Assembly (NCBI RefSeq): GCF_007859945.1
Contig: NZ_SJPQ01000002.1
Span: forward strand, 136,588 to 200,587
Reading direction: 5' to 3'
From: Pseudobythopirellula maris
GTDB taxonomy: Bacteria > Planctomycetota > Planctomycetia > Pirellulales > Lacipirellulaceae
DNA length: 64,000 bases
Part shown: positions 35,541 to 43,425 of the stretch, piece after piece
Position numbering within the stretch: position 1 is the stretch's first letter
How the letters are laid out: every line of letters begins with the position of its first letter
Notes under the pieces: model-generated
Databases searched by the model: none
Told to the model about the DNA's origin: nothing
The model's input: only the letters and a program-made list of their open reading frames with translations
Made by a program: the position numbers and the translations under genes

Positions 35541-36721
35541 CGTGCGATACCCCCGATGGCGGCCCCGCTGCCGAGCACGGCCAAACGCCGTTGGCCGACA
35601 ACGCGGGCCTCGATCTGGTCCTTCGAATCGAGCGTCTCCACCGCGATCACGTCGCCGTGGCGGCCGTCTTGTTTCGCCTTGGCGAGCCGCTGCACGCGGA
35701 TCCCGCCGCCGGTCGTCAGCACCGTGACCACCTCGCCCCGCATCACCATCTTCACCGGCAGGCAGTTCGTCGTGGTCAGGGCCGAGCTCTCCGAGATGTT
35801 CTGCACCGCCTCGCGGCCGATCACCGTGTCGACGTCGCTGTGAGGAACGCCGCGGGTGCGGGCGCCCTCTTCGGGGCTGAGCGCCGTGAGCCGAACGTGC
35901 GAGGCCGTGACGAGTTCGCCGCGGGCGATCGGCCGCACGGCCACCACGGCCGGCGTGTGACGGACCAGCCGGGCGGTGAACACGAACTCGATCGGCCCCG
36001 CCGCCGAGGGCGCCGACAGGCCGAAACGCTTGGGGCCTTGCTCGCCAGGCTCGATCGGCTCGACGAGCGAAACGCTCGCCAGGCCGGTCGCCTCGGCGAG
36101 TCGCATCGCCTCGCTGTCGGTCAGCTCGACCGCGTCGACGCCGTACAACTCGTCGCCGGTGGCGCCGCGGAGGCTCTCTTCGGTCGCCCGCACCAGGTCG
36201 GCCTCCACGCGGCGGCGTTCCGAGTAAGTGAGCGTCGCCGGGCGGCGGCGGGGCGTTGCGGCCGGCGCCGCGGCGCGAAACGAAGTGATCGATGGCGGGG
36301 CGGTCCGAGGCGCGGCGGCGGCTGCGGTGGGCAGTGCGGCCGGCTGCGGCGTGGTTGACCGAGGCGCCGACTCGTGAGCGACGGCGTCGCGTGTGATCGG
36401 GGCGGCGCCGGGGCCCGCGACCTCGACACGAATCGCGCCGCCGAACCGCAGCTCGGCCAGGTCGAACCCTTGCGCCCGCAGCAGCTCGCGGACCGCTTGG
36501 GCCCGCACGTGCTGCACGACGCCCGGCGCCGGCGTGGGCATCAGCGGCAAGGCCTCGAGCGCGGCCCGCTCGGCGTCGTTGGCGGCGTTCGTCACCTGGG
36601 CGACATCGCTCAACCGAACGATCGTGCCTCCCGGCGCGGCCGATTCTCGCAGCAGCACGTCGGCCGCCGAAGCGAACCCGCTGGCGAAGGCGATCAGGGC
36701 GAGGAAGACGAACCGGAGCAT
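35537..36721 (-). CDS. flgA: P-ring assembly chaperone FlgA
   Basis: 394 aa; longer than usual FlgA (about 220) because of a Pro/Ala-rich linker near residues 110-180 (PQPAALPTAAAAAPRTAPPS). Signal peptide MLRFVFLALIAFASGFASAA. An N-terminal ring-like region is followed by the SAF/FlgA domain at about 265-390: AVVAVRPIARGELVTASHVR, VIGREAVQNISESSALTTTN, VVTVLTTGGGIRVQRLAKAK, and DQIEARVVGQRRLAVLG. FlgA is a periplasmic chaperone for FlgI polymerisation. It overlaps flgH by four bases and follows flgG after 66 bp. Confidence 0.9.
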   Translation of the reverse strand: MLRFVFLALIAFASGFASAADVLLRESAAPGGTIVRLSDVAQVTNAANDAERAALEALPLMPTPAPGVVQHVRAQAVRELLRAQGFDLAELRFGGAIRVEVAGPGAAPITRDAVAHESAPRSTTPQPAALPTAAAAAPRTAPPSITSFRAAAPAATPRRRPATLTYSERRRVEADLVRATEESLRGATGDELYGVDAVELTDSEAMRLAEATGLASVSLVEPIEPGEQGPKRFGLSAPSAAGPIEFVFTARLVRHTPAVVAVRPIARGELVTASHVRLTALSPEEGARTRGVPHSDVDTVIGREAVQNISESSALTTTNCLPVKMVMRGEVVTVLTTGGGIRVQRLAKAKQDGRHGDVIAVETLDSKDQIEARVVGQRRLAVLGSGAAIGGIAR

Positions 36722-36787
36722 GATCTGGGAACCAAGTAGAAGTCTGTCGAGCCGGCGGCCACGGCCGCCGGCGTGAGTTAGCCGGGT

Positions 36788-37588
36788 TTAACGCCGCAGG
36801 TTCGCCACGAGCGACAGCACCTCGTCGCCCGCCTGCACGACTTGCGAGTTGAGCTCGAAGCCGCGTTGCGTGGTGATCAGGTCGATCAGCTCGTTGACCG
36901 GCTCGACGTTCGACGCCTCGAGGAAGCCCTGGCGGATGACGCCCACGCCCGGTTCGCCCGGGTTGGCCGCAACTGCGGCGCCGCTGGCCGTGGTCTCTTG
37001 GAAGAGGTTGTCGCCCAGCTTCAGCAAGCCGTCGGGATTGATGAACGTGGAGAGCTGGAAGTTGCCGGCGGTCTGGTTCGTGACCGAGTCGCTCGTGCTG
37101 TACTCCACGGTGCCGTCGGCCGTGACAACCACGTTGGTCGCCTCGGCGGGGATATTGATCGCCGGGTCGATCAGGTAGCCGGTGTTGGCCGATCCGAGCA
37201 CCAGCTGGTTGTTGGCGTTCACGTTGAAGTTGCCCGCCCGCGTGTAGAGCGTCTGGCCGTTGAGGCCTTGCACGGCGAAGAACCCGTCGCCCTCGATGGC
37301 GAAGTCCAACTGGTTGCCGGTGTTCTGGAAGGCGCCTTGGTCGTGGTCGCTCTGCGTGCTGCCGACCCGCACACCGAGGCCGATCTCCAGGCCCGTCGGC
37401 GTGATGTTGCCGTCGGCGTCGGTCGAGCCGGGCAGGCGGATCTGGCGGTAGAACAGGTCCTCGAAGTTGGCCCGGTCCTTCTTGAAGCCCGTCGTGTTGA
37501 TATTCGCCATATTATTGGCGATCACGTCGAGCTTGGTTTCCATCGCCTCCATGCCCGTGGCGGCGGTGTAGAGGGTTTGAACACTCAT
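36788..37588 (-). CDS. flgG: Distal rod protein FlgG
   Basis: 266 aa from the ATG at 37588, chosen because GGAGT lies seven bases upstream and the conserved start MSVQTLYTAATGMEAMETKL begins here; the frame is open 14 codons further, through a palindromic repeat. Diagnostic parts: LDVIANNMANINTTGFKKDR, FAIEGDGFFAVQGLNGQTLY, TRAGNFNVNANNQLVLGSAN, and GFLEASNVEPVNELIDLITT with the terminal QRGFELNSQVVQAGDEVLSL. FlgG forms the distal part of the rod crossing the periplasm. Confidence 0.96.
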   Translation of the reverse strand: MSVQTLYTAATGMEAMETKLDVIANNMANINTTGFKKDRANFEDLFYRQIRLPGSTDADGNITPTGLEIGLGVRVGSTQSDHDQGAFQNTGNQLDFAIEGDGFFAVQGLNGQTLYTRAGNFNVNANNQLVLGSANTGYLIDPAINIPAEATNVVVTADGTVEYSTSDSVTNQTAGNFQLSTFINPDGLLKLGDNLFQETTASGAAVAANPGEPGVGVIRQGFLEASNVEPVNELIDLITTQRGFELNSQVVQAGDEVLSLVANLRR

Positions 37589-37606
37589 GGTTTTGACTCC
37601 ATTGAG

Positions 37607-37689
37607 CCCCAGGTCGGCGACCGGGGACAAAATTAGCCCCCGGTCAGTGGCCGGGGGGGCAAAATTGGCCCTCGGTCACTGACCGGGGG
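37607..37689. repeat. Three tandem palindromic hairpins between flgF and flgG
   Basis: Hairpin units at 37607-37626 (CCCCAGGTCGGCGACCGGGG), 37637-37657 and 37669-37689 (each a CCC.CGGTCA.TG.CCGGGGG palindrome) repeat every 30-32 bp. On the minus strand two of them are followed by CTAATTTTG/CCAATTTTG, so they could act as weak terminators or mRNA stabilisers inside the operon. Confidence 0.8.
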
Positions 37690-37703
37690 TTAAATATTCA
37701 AGG

Positions 37704-38459
37704 TCAGACCGACAGCACGCGATTCACGAGGCCGCTGAGCATCTGGTCGTGGTTCTGGATCATCTTGGTGTTGGCCTCGAAGGCCCGCGAGGTCTCGATC
37801 ATCGACATCATCTCGGTCGTCGGGTTGGCGCCCGACATCTCGAGGAAGTACTGCCGGACCTCGCGGTTTTGCGGCGCCACGGGGAGCGGCTCGGAGCGCG
37901 AGCGGAACAGGTTCGCCCCCGCCTTCTGCAGGTCGCCGAGCGACTCGGGCTCGACGATCGCCAGCGGGGTGAGCTCGCCCGCTTGTTCGATCGAGCCGCC
38001 GGGCGAGACGCCCCACGGCAGAGCCGGGTCGAGTTCGATGGCCGATCCACCGGCGTCGAGCACCGGCATGTTGCTGCCGGCCATCACCAGACGGTTCTGA
38101 GAATCGACCGAGAAGTTGCCGGCACGCGTGAGCAACGCCTCACCGCCGGGGGCCGCGACCTGGAAGAAGCCTTGGCCGATGATCGCCAGGTCGGCGGCGT
38201 TGCCGGTCTTCTGCAGCTTGCCGGGCGCGAAGTTCGTGACGGTCTCGATCGCCTTGACGCCGCCGCCGATGTCGTTGGGTCCGCCGATGCCTGGCACGGC
38301 TTGATTCTGTTGGATCGCTTCGGCGAATCGCGACTGGAACAACGCGACGTCCGGCTTGAAGCCGACCGTGTTCGCGTTGGCCATGTTGTTGGCGATCGCC
38401 TCGAGGCGGCGGGATTGCGCCTGGGCGCCCTCGGCCGACAAGTAGAGTCCGTATGGCAT
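37704..38459 (-). CDS. flgF: Proximal rod protein FlgF
   Basis: 251-aa rod/hook family protein: MPYGLYLSAEGAQAQSRRLE, IANNMANANTVGFKPDVALF, GNAADLAIIGQGFFQVAAPG, LLTRAGNFSVDSQNRLVMAG, and EMMSMIETSRAFEANTKMIQ at the C-terminus. Length and lack of the FlgG-specific signature favour FlgF; it could be a second FlgG-like protein. First gene of the flagellar cluster, about 50 bp downstream of a sigma-54-type promoter; flgG follows after 115 bp of palindromic repeats. Confidence 0.9.
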   Translation of the reverse strand: MPYGLYLSAEGAQAQSRRLEAIANNMANANTVGFKPDVALFQSRFAEAIQQNQAVPGIGGPNDIGGGVKAIETVTNFAPGKLQKTGNAADLAIIGQGFFQVAAPGGEALLTRAGNFSVDSQNRLVMAGSNMPVLDAGGSAIELDPALPWGVSPGGSIEQAGELTPLAIVEPESLGDLQKAGANLFRSRSEPLPVAPQNREVRQYFLEMSGANPTTEMMSMIETSRAFEANTKMIQNHDQMLSGLVNRVLSV

Positions 38460-38508
38460 CGTTGTGCGTTTGATGGCGACAGGCCCCCCTGTCGTCGCCG
38501 ACGCTTAA

Positions 38509-38524
38509 TGCACGGCGTGTGCCA
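38509..38524 (-). promoter_or_regulatory. Sigma-54 promoter of the flagellar cluster
   Basis: On the minus strand TGGCACACGCCGTGCA fits the sigma-54 consensus TGGCACGNNNNTTGCA with the invariant GG and GC ten bases apart and only two differences (A for G, G for T). It is 50 bp upstream of the flgF ATG. Sigma-54 control of rod, hook and ring genes is known in several other bacteria; here it is inferred from the motif and position. Confidence 0.75.
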
Positions 38525-38725
38525 AACGCTCACAACGGCGCCACAACCAGCAAAACCCCGTAATATGCAGGGAATCCAAGAAGAGCCTCTGACCACCGCG
38601 CCCCAGCCGCCGACGGCAGTCGGCGGTCAAACCTGCCGATCGCCCAAGGCAACCGGCAAGTGCTGCCGAACGCCTAGCCCAGCAAAGCAAGTGCTAGCAC
38701 GAGGCTCTCGCGCGTCCCCGGCAAG

Positions 38726-39661
38726 CTAAGCCTGCCGCTCGCGCAGCAACGCCGCCGCCCCCTGGGCCAGCAGCGCGTCGGCGACTCGCTCGCCCAAGGC
38801 TTGCGCTTCGGCTAGCGGGCCGACTTCGTCGACCTGCAAGCAACGATCGCCGCTCTCGCTCAGCACGAGCGCGGTGAGTGCTAGCGTTTCGTTCTCGGCG
38901 AGGGCGTGGGCGCCCAGGGCGGCGAGGCAGCCCCCCTCGAGTCGGGCGAGTGCGGCCCGCTCGGCCGTTGTCGCGGCGTGGTCTTCGTGGCGGTTGAGCC
39001 TGTTGGCGGCTTCACTAGTCGCCGTGTCGTCGGCCCGGCACTCCAAGCCCAAGGCGCCTTGGCCCGGCGCGGGAATGATCACCCCGGCGAGCCGCTGCGT
39101 GATTCTTCCCCGCAAACCTAGCCGCACGAGTCCCGCCTCGGCGAGCACGATCGCGTCGTGCTCGCCCGCTTCGAGTTTCGCGAGCCGCGTCTCCACGTTG
39201 CCGCGCAGGTCGCCGACCACCAGGTCGGGCCGGAGGTGCAGCAGCTGCGCCTTGCGTCTCACACTGCCCGTGCCGACCCGGGCGCCGCGGGGCAAGGAAT
39301 CGAGCGTCGCGGCGCCGCCGTCGATCCGGTCCTGGCGGACGATCAGCGCGTCGAAGGGCGACTCACGTTCGGGCACGGCCGCCAGCACGAGCCCCGGCGT
39401 GGGCGTGGTCGGCAAGTCCTTGAGGCTGTGCACAGCAAGATCGACCGACCCTGCTAGCAACGCCCGCTGGATCTCTTTCGTGAAAACGCCCTGCGTGCCG
39501 ATGGCGCCGATCGGGCCCGTCTTCTGGGCGTCGCCGGCGGTGGTGATCTCGACGATCGCGACCTCGTGGCCGAGCCGCCGCAACTCGCCCGCCACCCAGT
39601 CGGCCTGCCACCGCGCGAGCCGGCTGCCGCGGGTGCCGATACGGATCGTAGAGTCGCTCAC
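38726..39661 (-). CDS. hemC: Hydroxymethylbilane synthase (porphobilinogen deaminase)
   Basis: 311 aa, normal length. It polymerises four porphobilinogen molecules into hydroxymethylbilane in haem synthesis in the cytoplasm. Motifs: RIGTRGSRLARWQADWV, GVFTKEIQRALLAGSVDLAV, HSLKDLPT, RKAQLLHLRPDLVVGDLRGN with conserved arginines, PAPGQGALGLECR, and ARLEGGCLAALGAHAL, where Cys245 is the expected dipyrromethane cofactor attachment. Its start is 22 bp after the stop of the DUF502 gene, so it is probably the last gene of a comF-DUF502-hemC operon. Confidence 0.95.
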   Translation of the reverse strand: MSDSTIRIGTRGSRLARWQADWVAGELRRLGHEVAIVEITTAGDAQKTGPIGAIGTQGVFTKEIQRALLAGSVDLAVHSLKDLPTTPTPGLVLAAVPERESPFDALIVRQDRIDGGAATLDSLPRGARVGTGSVRRKAQLLHLRPDLVVGDLRGNVETRLAKLEAGEHDAIVLAEAGLVRLGLRGRITQRLAGVIIPAPGQGALGLECRADDTATSEAANRLNRHEDHAATTAERAALARLEGGCLAALGAHALAENETLALTALVLSESGDRCLQVDEVGPLAEAQALGERVADALLAQGAAALLRERQA

Positions 39662-39683
39662 GCGCGTGTCCTTTCGCGCCGCG

Positions 39684-40772
39684 TTATTCGGCGTCGTCCG
39701 AGGCGTCGGAATCGGGTTGGGGCAACGGGGCGACGCCCTCCTGGGCGAGCGGACGCGTCGCGGGGGGGGGCGTGTCGGGCTGCGCGGTGGGCGTGCTCGG
39801 CGGGGCGAGCGCCGACTTGCCGTTCTTGCTCGGCTTGGCGTCGGCGGCGGGCAGCGACTCGGCCGCCTCTTCCATGCGCTCTCGGACCAGCATGGTGAAC
39901 TGGTGCGGCGGCACCACCACGCCGCAGCTCACGACGAACTGGAAGGCCTGGTCCATCGTCAGGTTCAGGTCGACCGTCTCGCTCTTCTTGACGGTGATCG
40001 TGAACCCGGTGAACGGCATCGGCGAGGTCGGGATCAGCACCGTCATCACCGATTCGTTCGCCGCGCTCTCGATATCGAGCAAGCTGTCGCCCGTGACAAA
40101 CGCGACGGTCCACACCCCCTTGCGCGGGTACTCGACCGCCACGACGCGGGTGAACCCGAGGTCGGGGTCGGTGAAGATGAAGTCGGTCACTTGCTTGACG
40201 GACGAATAGACGTTGCTCACGAGCGGCAACCTCGTGATGACCAACTCGAACCGGTTCCAGAAGAACCGCCCTATGCCGGCCGCCAGGAACTTGCCGAGCA
40301 CGTAGAGCAGCAGCAGGAAGACCGACAGGAAGACCGGCACCACGAGCCACGGCTGCAGCCACGTCTTGTTGACGTACGCGCCGTAGAACCCTTCGGCCGT
40401 GGTCGGCAGAACGCGCGCCGAGCCCCGCCGCGCGGCGACCGATTCGTAGATCGAGTCGGGGATGAAAAGCCCGTCTGGCGTGCGGCGGAACAGCTTTCCG
40501 TCGTCGTCTCGGGCGGTTTGGTCGTTGATGTCGCCCGGCGGGAACGATCCCTCGGTGCGGATGTCGGAGCCGTACTCCACGAGCATGTAACGCGTGGCGT
40601 CTTCGAGCGGCGTGAGCAGGTACCGCGCGACCGTGTTGCCGACCCACAGGAAGATGACGATCGTCAGCAACGGCGGCAGCAGCAGCCCGAGCCCGCTCAG
40701 CACCGCACGGCGGAACGGGTCGAGGGGCGCCTTCTTGGGCGGCTCGTGGGCTGGTGGGGTCGTGGCGACCAT
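39684..40772 (-). CDS. DUF502 membrane protein
   Basis: 362 aa from the ATG at 40772; 54 upstream codons are open but Arg/Pro-rich and unlike the family. Two hydrophobic segments are clear (VLSGLGLLLPPLLTIVIFLW near residue 20 and LVVPVFLSVFLLLLYVLGKF near 150), followed by the DUF502 core: LVITRLPLVSNVYSSVKQVT, VVAVEYPRKGVWTVAFVTGD, VLIPTSPMPFTGFTITVKKS. A segment of about 80 residues between the helices and a Pro/Ala-rich C-terminal tail (about 310-362) are additions. The family is widespread in bacteria and plants but has no agreed function in bacteria. Between comF and hemC on the same strand. Confidence 0.82.
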   Translation of the reverse strand: MVATTPPAHEPPKKAPLDPFRRAVLSGLGLLLPPLLTIVIFLWVGNTVARYLLTPLEDATRYMLVEYGSDIRTEGSFPPGDINDQTARDDDGKLFRRTPDGLFIPDSIYESVAARRGSARVLPTTAEGFYGAYVNKTWLQPWLVVPVFLSVFLLLLYVLGKFLAAGIGRFFWNRFELVITRLPLVSNVYSSVKQVTDFIFTDPDLGFTRVVAVEYPRKGVWTVAFVTGDSLLDIESAANESVMTVLIPTSPMPFTGFTITVKKSETVDLNLTMDQAFQFVVSCGVVVPPHQFTMLVRERMEEAAESLPAADAKPSKNGKSALAPPSTPTAQPDTPPPATRPLAQEGVAPLPQPDSDASDDAE

Positions 40773-40964
40773 GCGTGGCGTCCCGCCGCGTGGGAGCGGC
40801 GGGGCGGTCGGGGGGGTGCGCGTGGCGCGCGGGGCGGCGGAGTCGCTCGGGCGCAGCCGTGTCGCCACGGCCCCGACCACGAGGTCTTCCCTATTCTTCG
40901 CAATCGGCGTTTCGCAGCAAGTTGCCCAGTTCAACCCACCCGGGAAACCAAGGCCGGGGAGAGC

Positions 40965-41768
40965 CTAGAGCCCCCCGACGCGTCTTGCCGCCACGACCGC
41001 CACGACCCGCCCGGATCCCGCCTTGCGGAGGGCCCTAGCCGCCGCGTCGCAGGTGGCGCCGGTGGTGAGGACGTCGTCGACCAGCAAGACCGTCCGCCCC
41101 TCCAACCGCTGCGACCCACCTATGCGGTCTGCCCCAAGGCGACGCAAACGCTCACTCACACGGAACGCGCCACGGACATTTCGCCAGCGATCGCTCGGCG
41201 CGACGCTCGCCTGACGAGCGGGCGACTTGGCGGTGCGGAGCAAACCGAGCGCGAGCGGCAGCCGCGCGGCGCGAGCCAGAGAACGCGCGATCTCCTCGGC
41301 CGGCGTCACGCCACGCCGCACCCGACGACGCCACGGCGACGGGATCGGCGCCACGAGCGGCGGCGCTTCGCTGGCGTCCGCGGCGAGCAGGTCGGCCAAG
41401 CCCACGCTCATTTGCTCCCCCAGCGCCGCCGCCACGCCGCGTCCCGACCGACGCTTGGCGAGCAGCACCGCGTGGCGAAGCGCTCCTTGGTAGGGCCCCC
41501 ACGCCCAGGCGCCATCGAAGGCGTAACGCTCCGCGCGGCAAGCGGGGCAACCCGGCTCGGCGGAGGGGGACGCGTCGGGCGGCCGCGGCAGCGCGCAGCG
41601 GCCGCACCTCGGCCCGTCGAACGGAGCGAGGTCCCTCAGACAAGCAAAGCAGAACCCGCGACGCCCCACGGCCTGATCAGCCGTCGACGCCGCGCAGAGC
41701 GCGCACCGCTCGGGGAACACCAAGTCGGCGACGGCGTGCGTGGCGGCGGTGATCCAGGGCTGGGGCAT
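40965..41768 (-). CDS. comF: ComF-family phosphoribosyltransferase-like protein
   Basis: 267 aa. The N-terminus carries four CxxC pairs (Cys22/25, 40/43, 55/58, 74/77), the double zinc ribbon of ComF; the C-terminal half is a type I phosphoribosyltransferase fold with VAPIPSPWRRRVRRGVTPAE and the PRPP-loop motif VLLVDDVLTTGATCDAAARA near residue 225. ComF is needed for DNA uptake in some competent bacteria, but homologues occur widely and no reaction is firmly assigned. No other competence gene is nearby. First gene of the minus-strand group with DUF502 and hemC; the gap to DUF502 is 192 bp. Confidence 0.85.
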   Translation of the reverse strand: MPQPWITAATHAVADLVFPERCALCAASTADQAVGRRGFCFACLRDLAPFDGPRCGRCALPRPPDASPSAEPGCPACRAERYAFDGAWAWGPYQGALRHAVLLAKRRSGRGVAAALGEQMSVGLADLLAADASEAPPLVAPIPSPWRRRVRRGVTPAEEIARSLARAARLPLALGLLRTAKSPARQASVAPSDRWRNVRGAFRVSERLRRLGADRIGGSQRLEGRTVLLVDDVLTTGATCDAAARALRKAGSGRVVAVVAARRVGGL

Positions 41769-41880
41769 CGGCTTCGGCGACAGGCCTACTGGGCCAATTG
41801 GGGGAGGAATCAGTTCTTCCCAAGCCTAATTACCGTCTGAGGACGGTACTACGCTTGCTAGCAAACTGCCGGCGGGCCGG

Positions 41881-41947
41881 CGGGCGTGTGCCCCCGGAGG
41901 GGCCTGGGACAAAGCTTTTTCTGAGCCCCTCCGGGGGCTTACGCCCC
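41881..41947. repeat. Large palindrome between comF and lptF/G
   Basis: Arms 41881-41903 and 41924-41947 pair over about 23 bp with one bulge, including a perfect 14-bp core (GCCCCCGGAGGGGC against GCCCCTCCGGGGGC); the loop is 20 nt. The arm end GGGGGCTTACGCCCC also appears as GGGGGCTTACGCCC near 3504. It fills most of the 312-bp divergent intergenic region; no T-run follows either arm. Confidence 0.85.
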
Positions 41948-42080
41948 GCGTCTCAAGGCTTTCTTACGGGTGGTGCGTTTACCTGGGCTAGTCGTGTTGA
42001 CCCACCGCGCCCACAAGCCGTATCTTCCGCTGCCTATCGGTTGCCTTTCCCCGCTCAATCTCGCACCCACCCGCGCCGGC

Positions 42081-43223
42081 ATGCCCCGACTAATCGACCG
42101 GCACCTGCTCTGGCAGTTCGCGGTGTTCTTCCTGATCTGCTACATCAGCCTCACGGGGCTGTACATCGTGATCGACGCCTTCGGCCGGCTCGACAACTTT
42201 GTCGACCACGCCAAGGGGGGGGAGGAAGGGCTCTTCGCCGTGCTGGTGCGCTACTACTCCGTGCGTGCGATCGCGTTCTTCAACCAGATGAGCGGTGTGC
42301 TCGCGTTGATCGCGGCGATGTTCACCGTCACCTGGATCCAACGCCACAACGAGCTAACAGCCTTGATGGCCGCGGGTTTGCCGGCCTCGCGCGTGATCAG
42401 GCCGGTGATCGTCGCCGCGTTGCTGATCGCCGTGGGCGCGGTGGCTGTCCGCGAAGTGGTCATCCCACGTTGGCGCAACGAGCTGGCGTTCGACTCGAAG
42501 AACCTGGCGGGCGACGGCGTCGCGCCACTCAAGCCGCGGTACGACGCGCTGAGCGACGTGCTGCTGGGAGGCGATGGCGTTTCGATCGCGCGCGGCGTGA
42601 TCGTCGGCGCCAACTTCGTGTTCCCGCCCGACGTGGTCGGCTACGGCAAGCAGATCACCGCCGAGGAGGCCGTGAACCTGCGGGCCGACGGCGCCCGGCC
42701 GGCCGGCTACTTGATGCGCGGCGTGTCGTCGCCCGCCGAGATCGGCACGCGGCCGTCGCTGCGTACGCGCGAGGGCGAGCTGCTGGTCGTCACCCACCAA
42801 GACGCGCCTTGGCTGGCCGAAGACGAGGCATATTTCGTCAGCGACGTGCCGGTGCGGCTGCTCGCCGCCGACGGCCAGTGGCGCGACAACGCGACGACGC
42901 GCGAGCTGATCGACGAGCTGGCCCGCCCCAGCACCGAGCTGGGCCAAGACATCCGCGTGGCGGTCCACAGCCGCCTGCTCTCGCCGCTGCTCGACGCCAC
43001 ACTGCTGATGCTCGGCTTGCCGCTGATCGTCTCGCGTGGGGCCAACAACCCGTTCCTGGCGATCGGCCTAGCGGTTGCCGTGATCACGGCGTTTTTCGCG
43101 GTCTCGCTCGGCAGCCAGGCCCTCGGCGCCGCCGGCTGGCTCAAGCCGACGCTGGCGGCGTGGCTTCCGCTGATCGTCTTCGCCCCGCCGGCGGCGGCGC
43201 TCACGCAGACGATCGACCGCTGA
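42081..43223 (+). CDS. LptF/LptG-family permease
   Basis: 380 aa from the ATG at 42081, which begins the family start MPRLIDRHLLWQFAVFFLIC; 37 upstream open codons are not conserved-looking. Three N-terminal membrane segments include the coupling-helix region WIQRHNELTALMAAGLPASR, contacting the LptB ATPase. A periplasmic beta-jellyroll follows (about 115-275), then three C-terminal helices (LSPLLDATLLMLGLPLIVSR, FLAIGLAVAVITAFFAV). LptF and LptG extract lipopolysaccharide from the inner membrane. Which of the two this is cannot be told; the partner is not in the window. Together with the LptE-like gene at 5126 it supports an LPS-containing outer membrane. Confidence 0.85.
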   Translation: MPRLIDRHLLWQFAVFFLICYISLTGLYIVIDAFGRLDNFVDHAKGGEEGLFAVLVRYYSVRAIAFFNQMSGVLALIAAMFTVTWIQRHNELTALMAAGLPASRVIRPVIVAALLIAVGAVAVREVVIPRWRNELAFDSKNLAGDGVAPLKPRYDALSDVLLGGDGVSIARGVIVGANFVFPPDVVGYGKQITAEEAVNLRADGARPAGYLMRGVSSPAEIGTRPSLRTREGELLVVTHQDAPWLAEDEAYFVSDVPVRLLAADGQWRDNATTRELIDELARPSTELGQDIRVAVHSRLLSPLLDATLLMLGLPLIVSRGANNPFLAIGLAVAVITAFFAVSLGSQALGAAGWLKPTLAAWLPLIVFAPPAAALTQTIDR

Positions 43224-43245
43224 GCCGAATGAGGAAGTCGGATTG

Positions 43246-43326
43246 CGGATTGCGGAATGACGCGCGGCAGAGCTTCTGCCTAGGGTCAAGCAGCGCAGTC
43301 GCGACAGCGCGTCATTCCGCAATCCG
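43246..43326. repeat. 20-bp perfect inverted repeat with inner hairpin
   Basis: CGGATTGCGGAATGACGCGC at 43246-43265 is exactly complementary to 43307-43326. The loop holds a second perfect hairpin, GGCAGA-GCT-TCTGCC at 43266-43280. Flanks repeat GGATTGCGGATTGCGG and ATTCCGCATTCCGCATTC. It lies right after lptF/G and could fold as a cruciform or protect the mRNA end; no T-run follows. Confidence 0.88.
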
Positions 43327-43425
43327 AATTCCGCATTCCGCATTCCCATTGCCCCTTTGACGCCGGCGGCCCGCAAGGCCTACCATGGCCGTTTTGCCCC
43401 AGCACCTCCGCCTCAAGCTCTCGCC

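Noticed and set aside
38607-38626. CCGCCGAC-GGCA-GTCGGCGG hairpin after hemC
   Set aside because: No T-run on either strand; too weak to call a terminator, and not seen elsewhere in the window.
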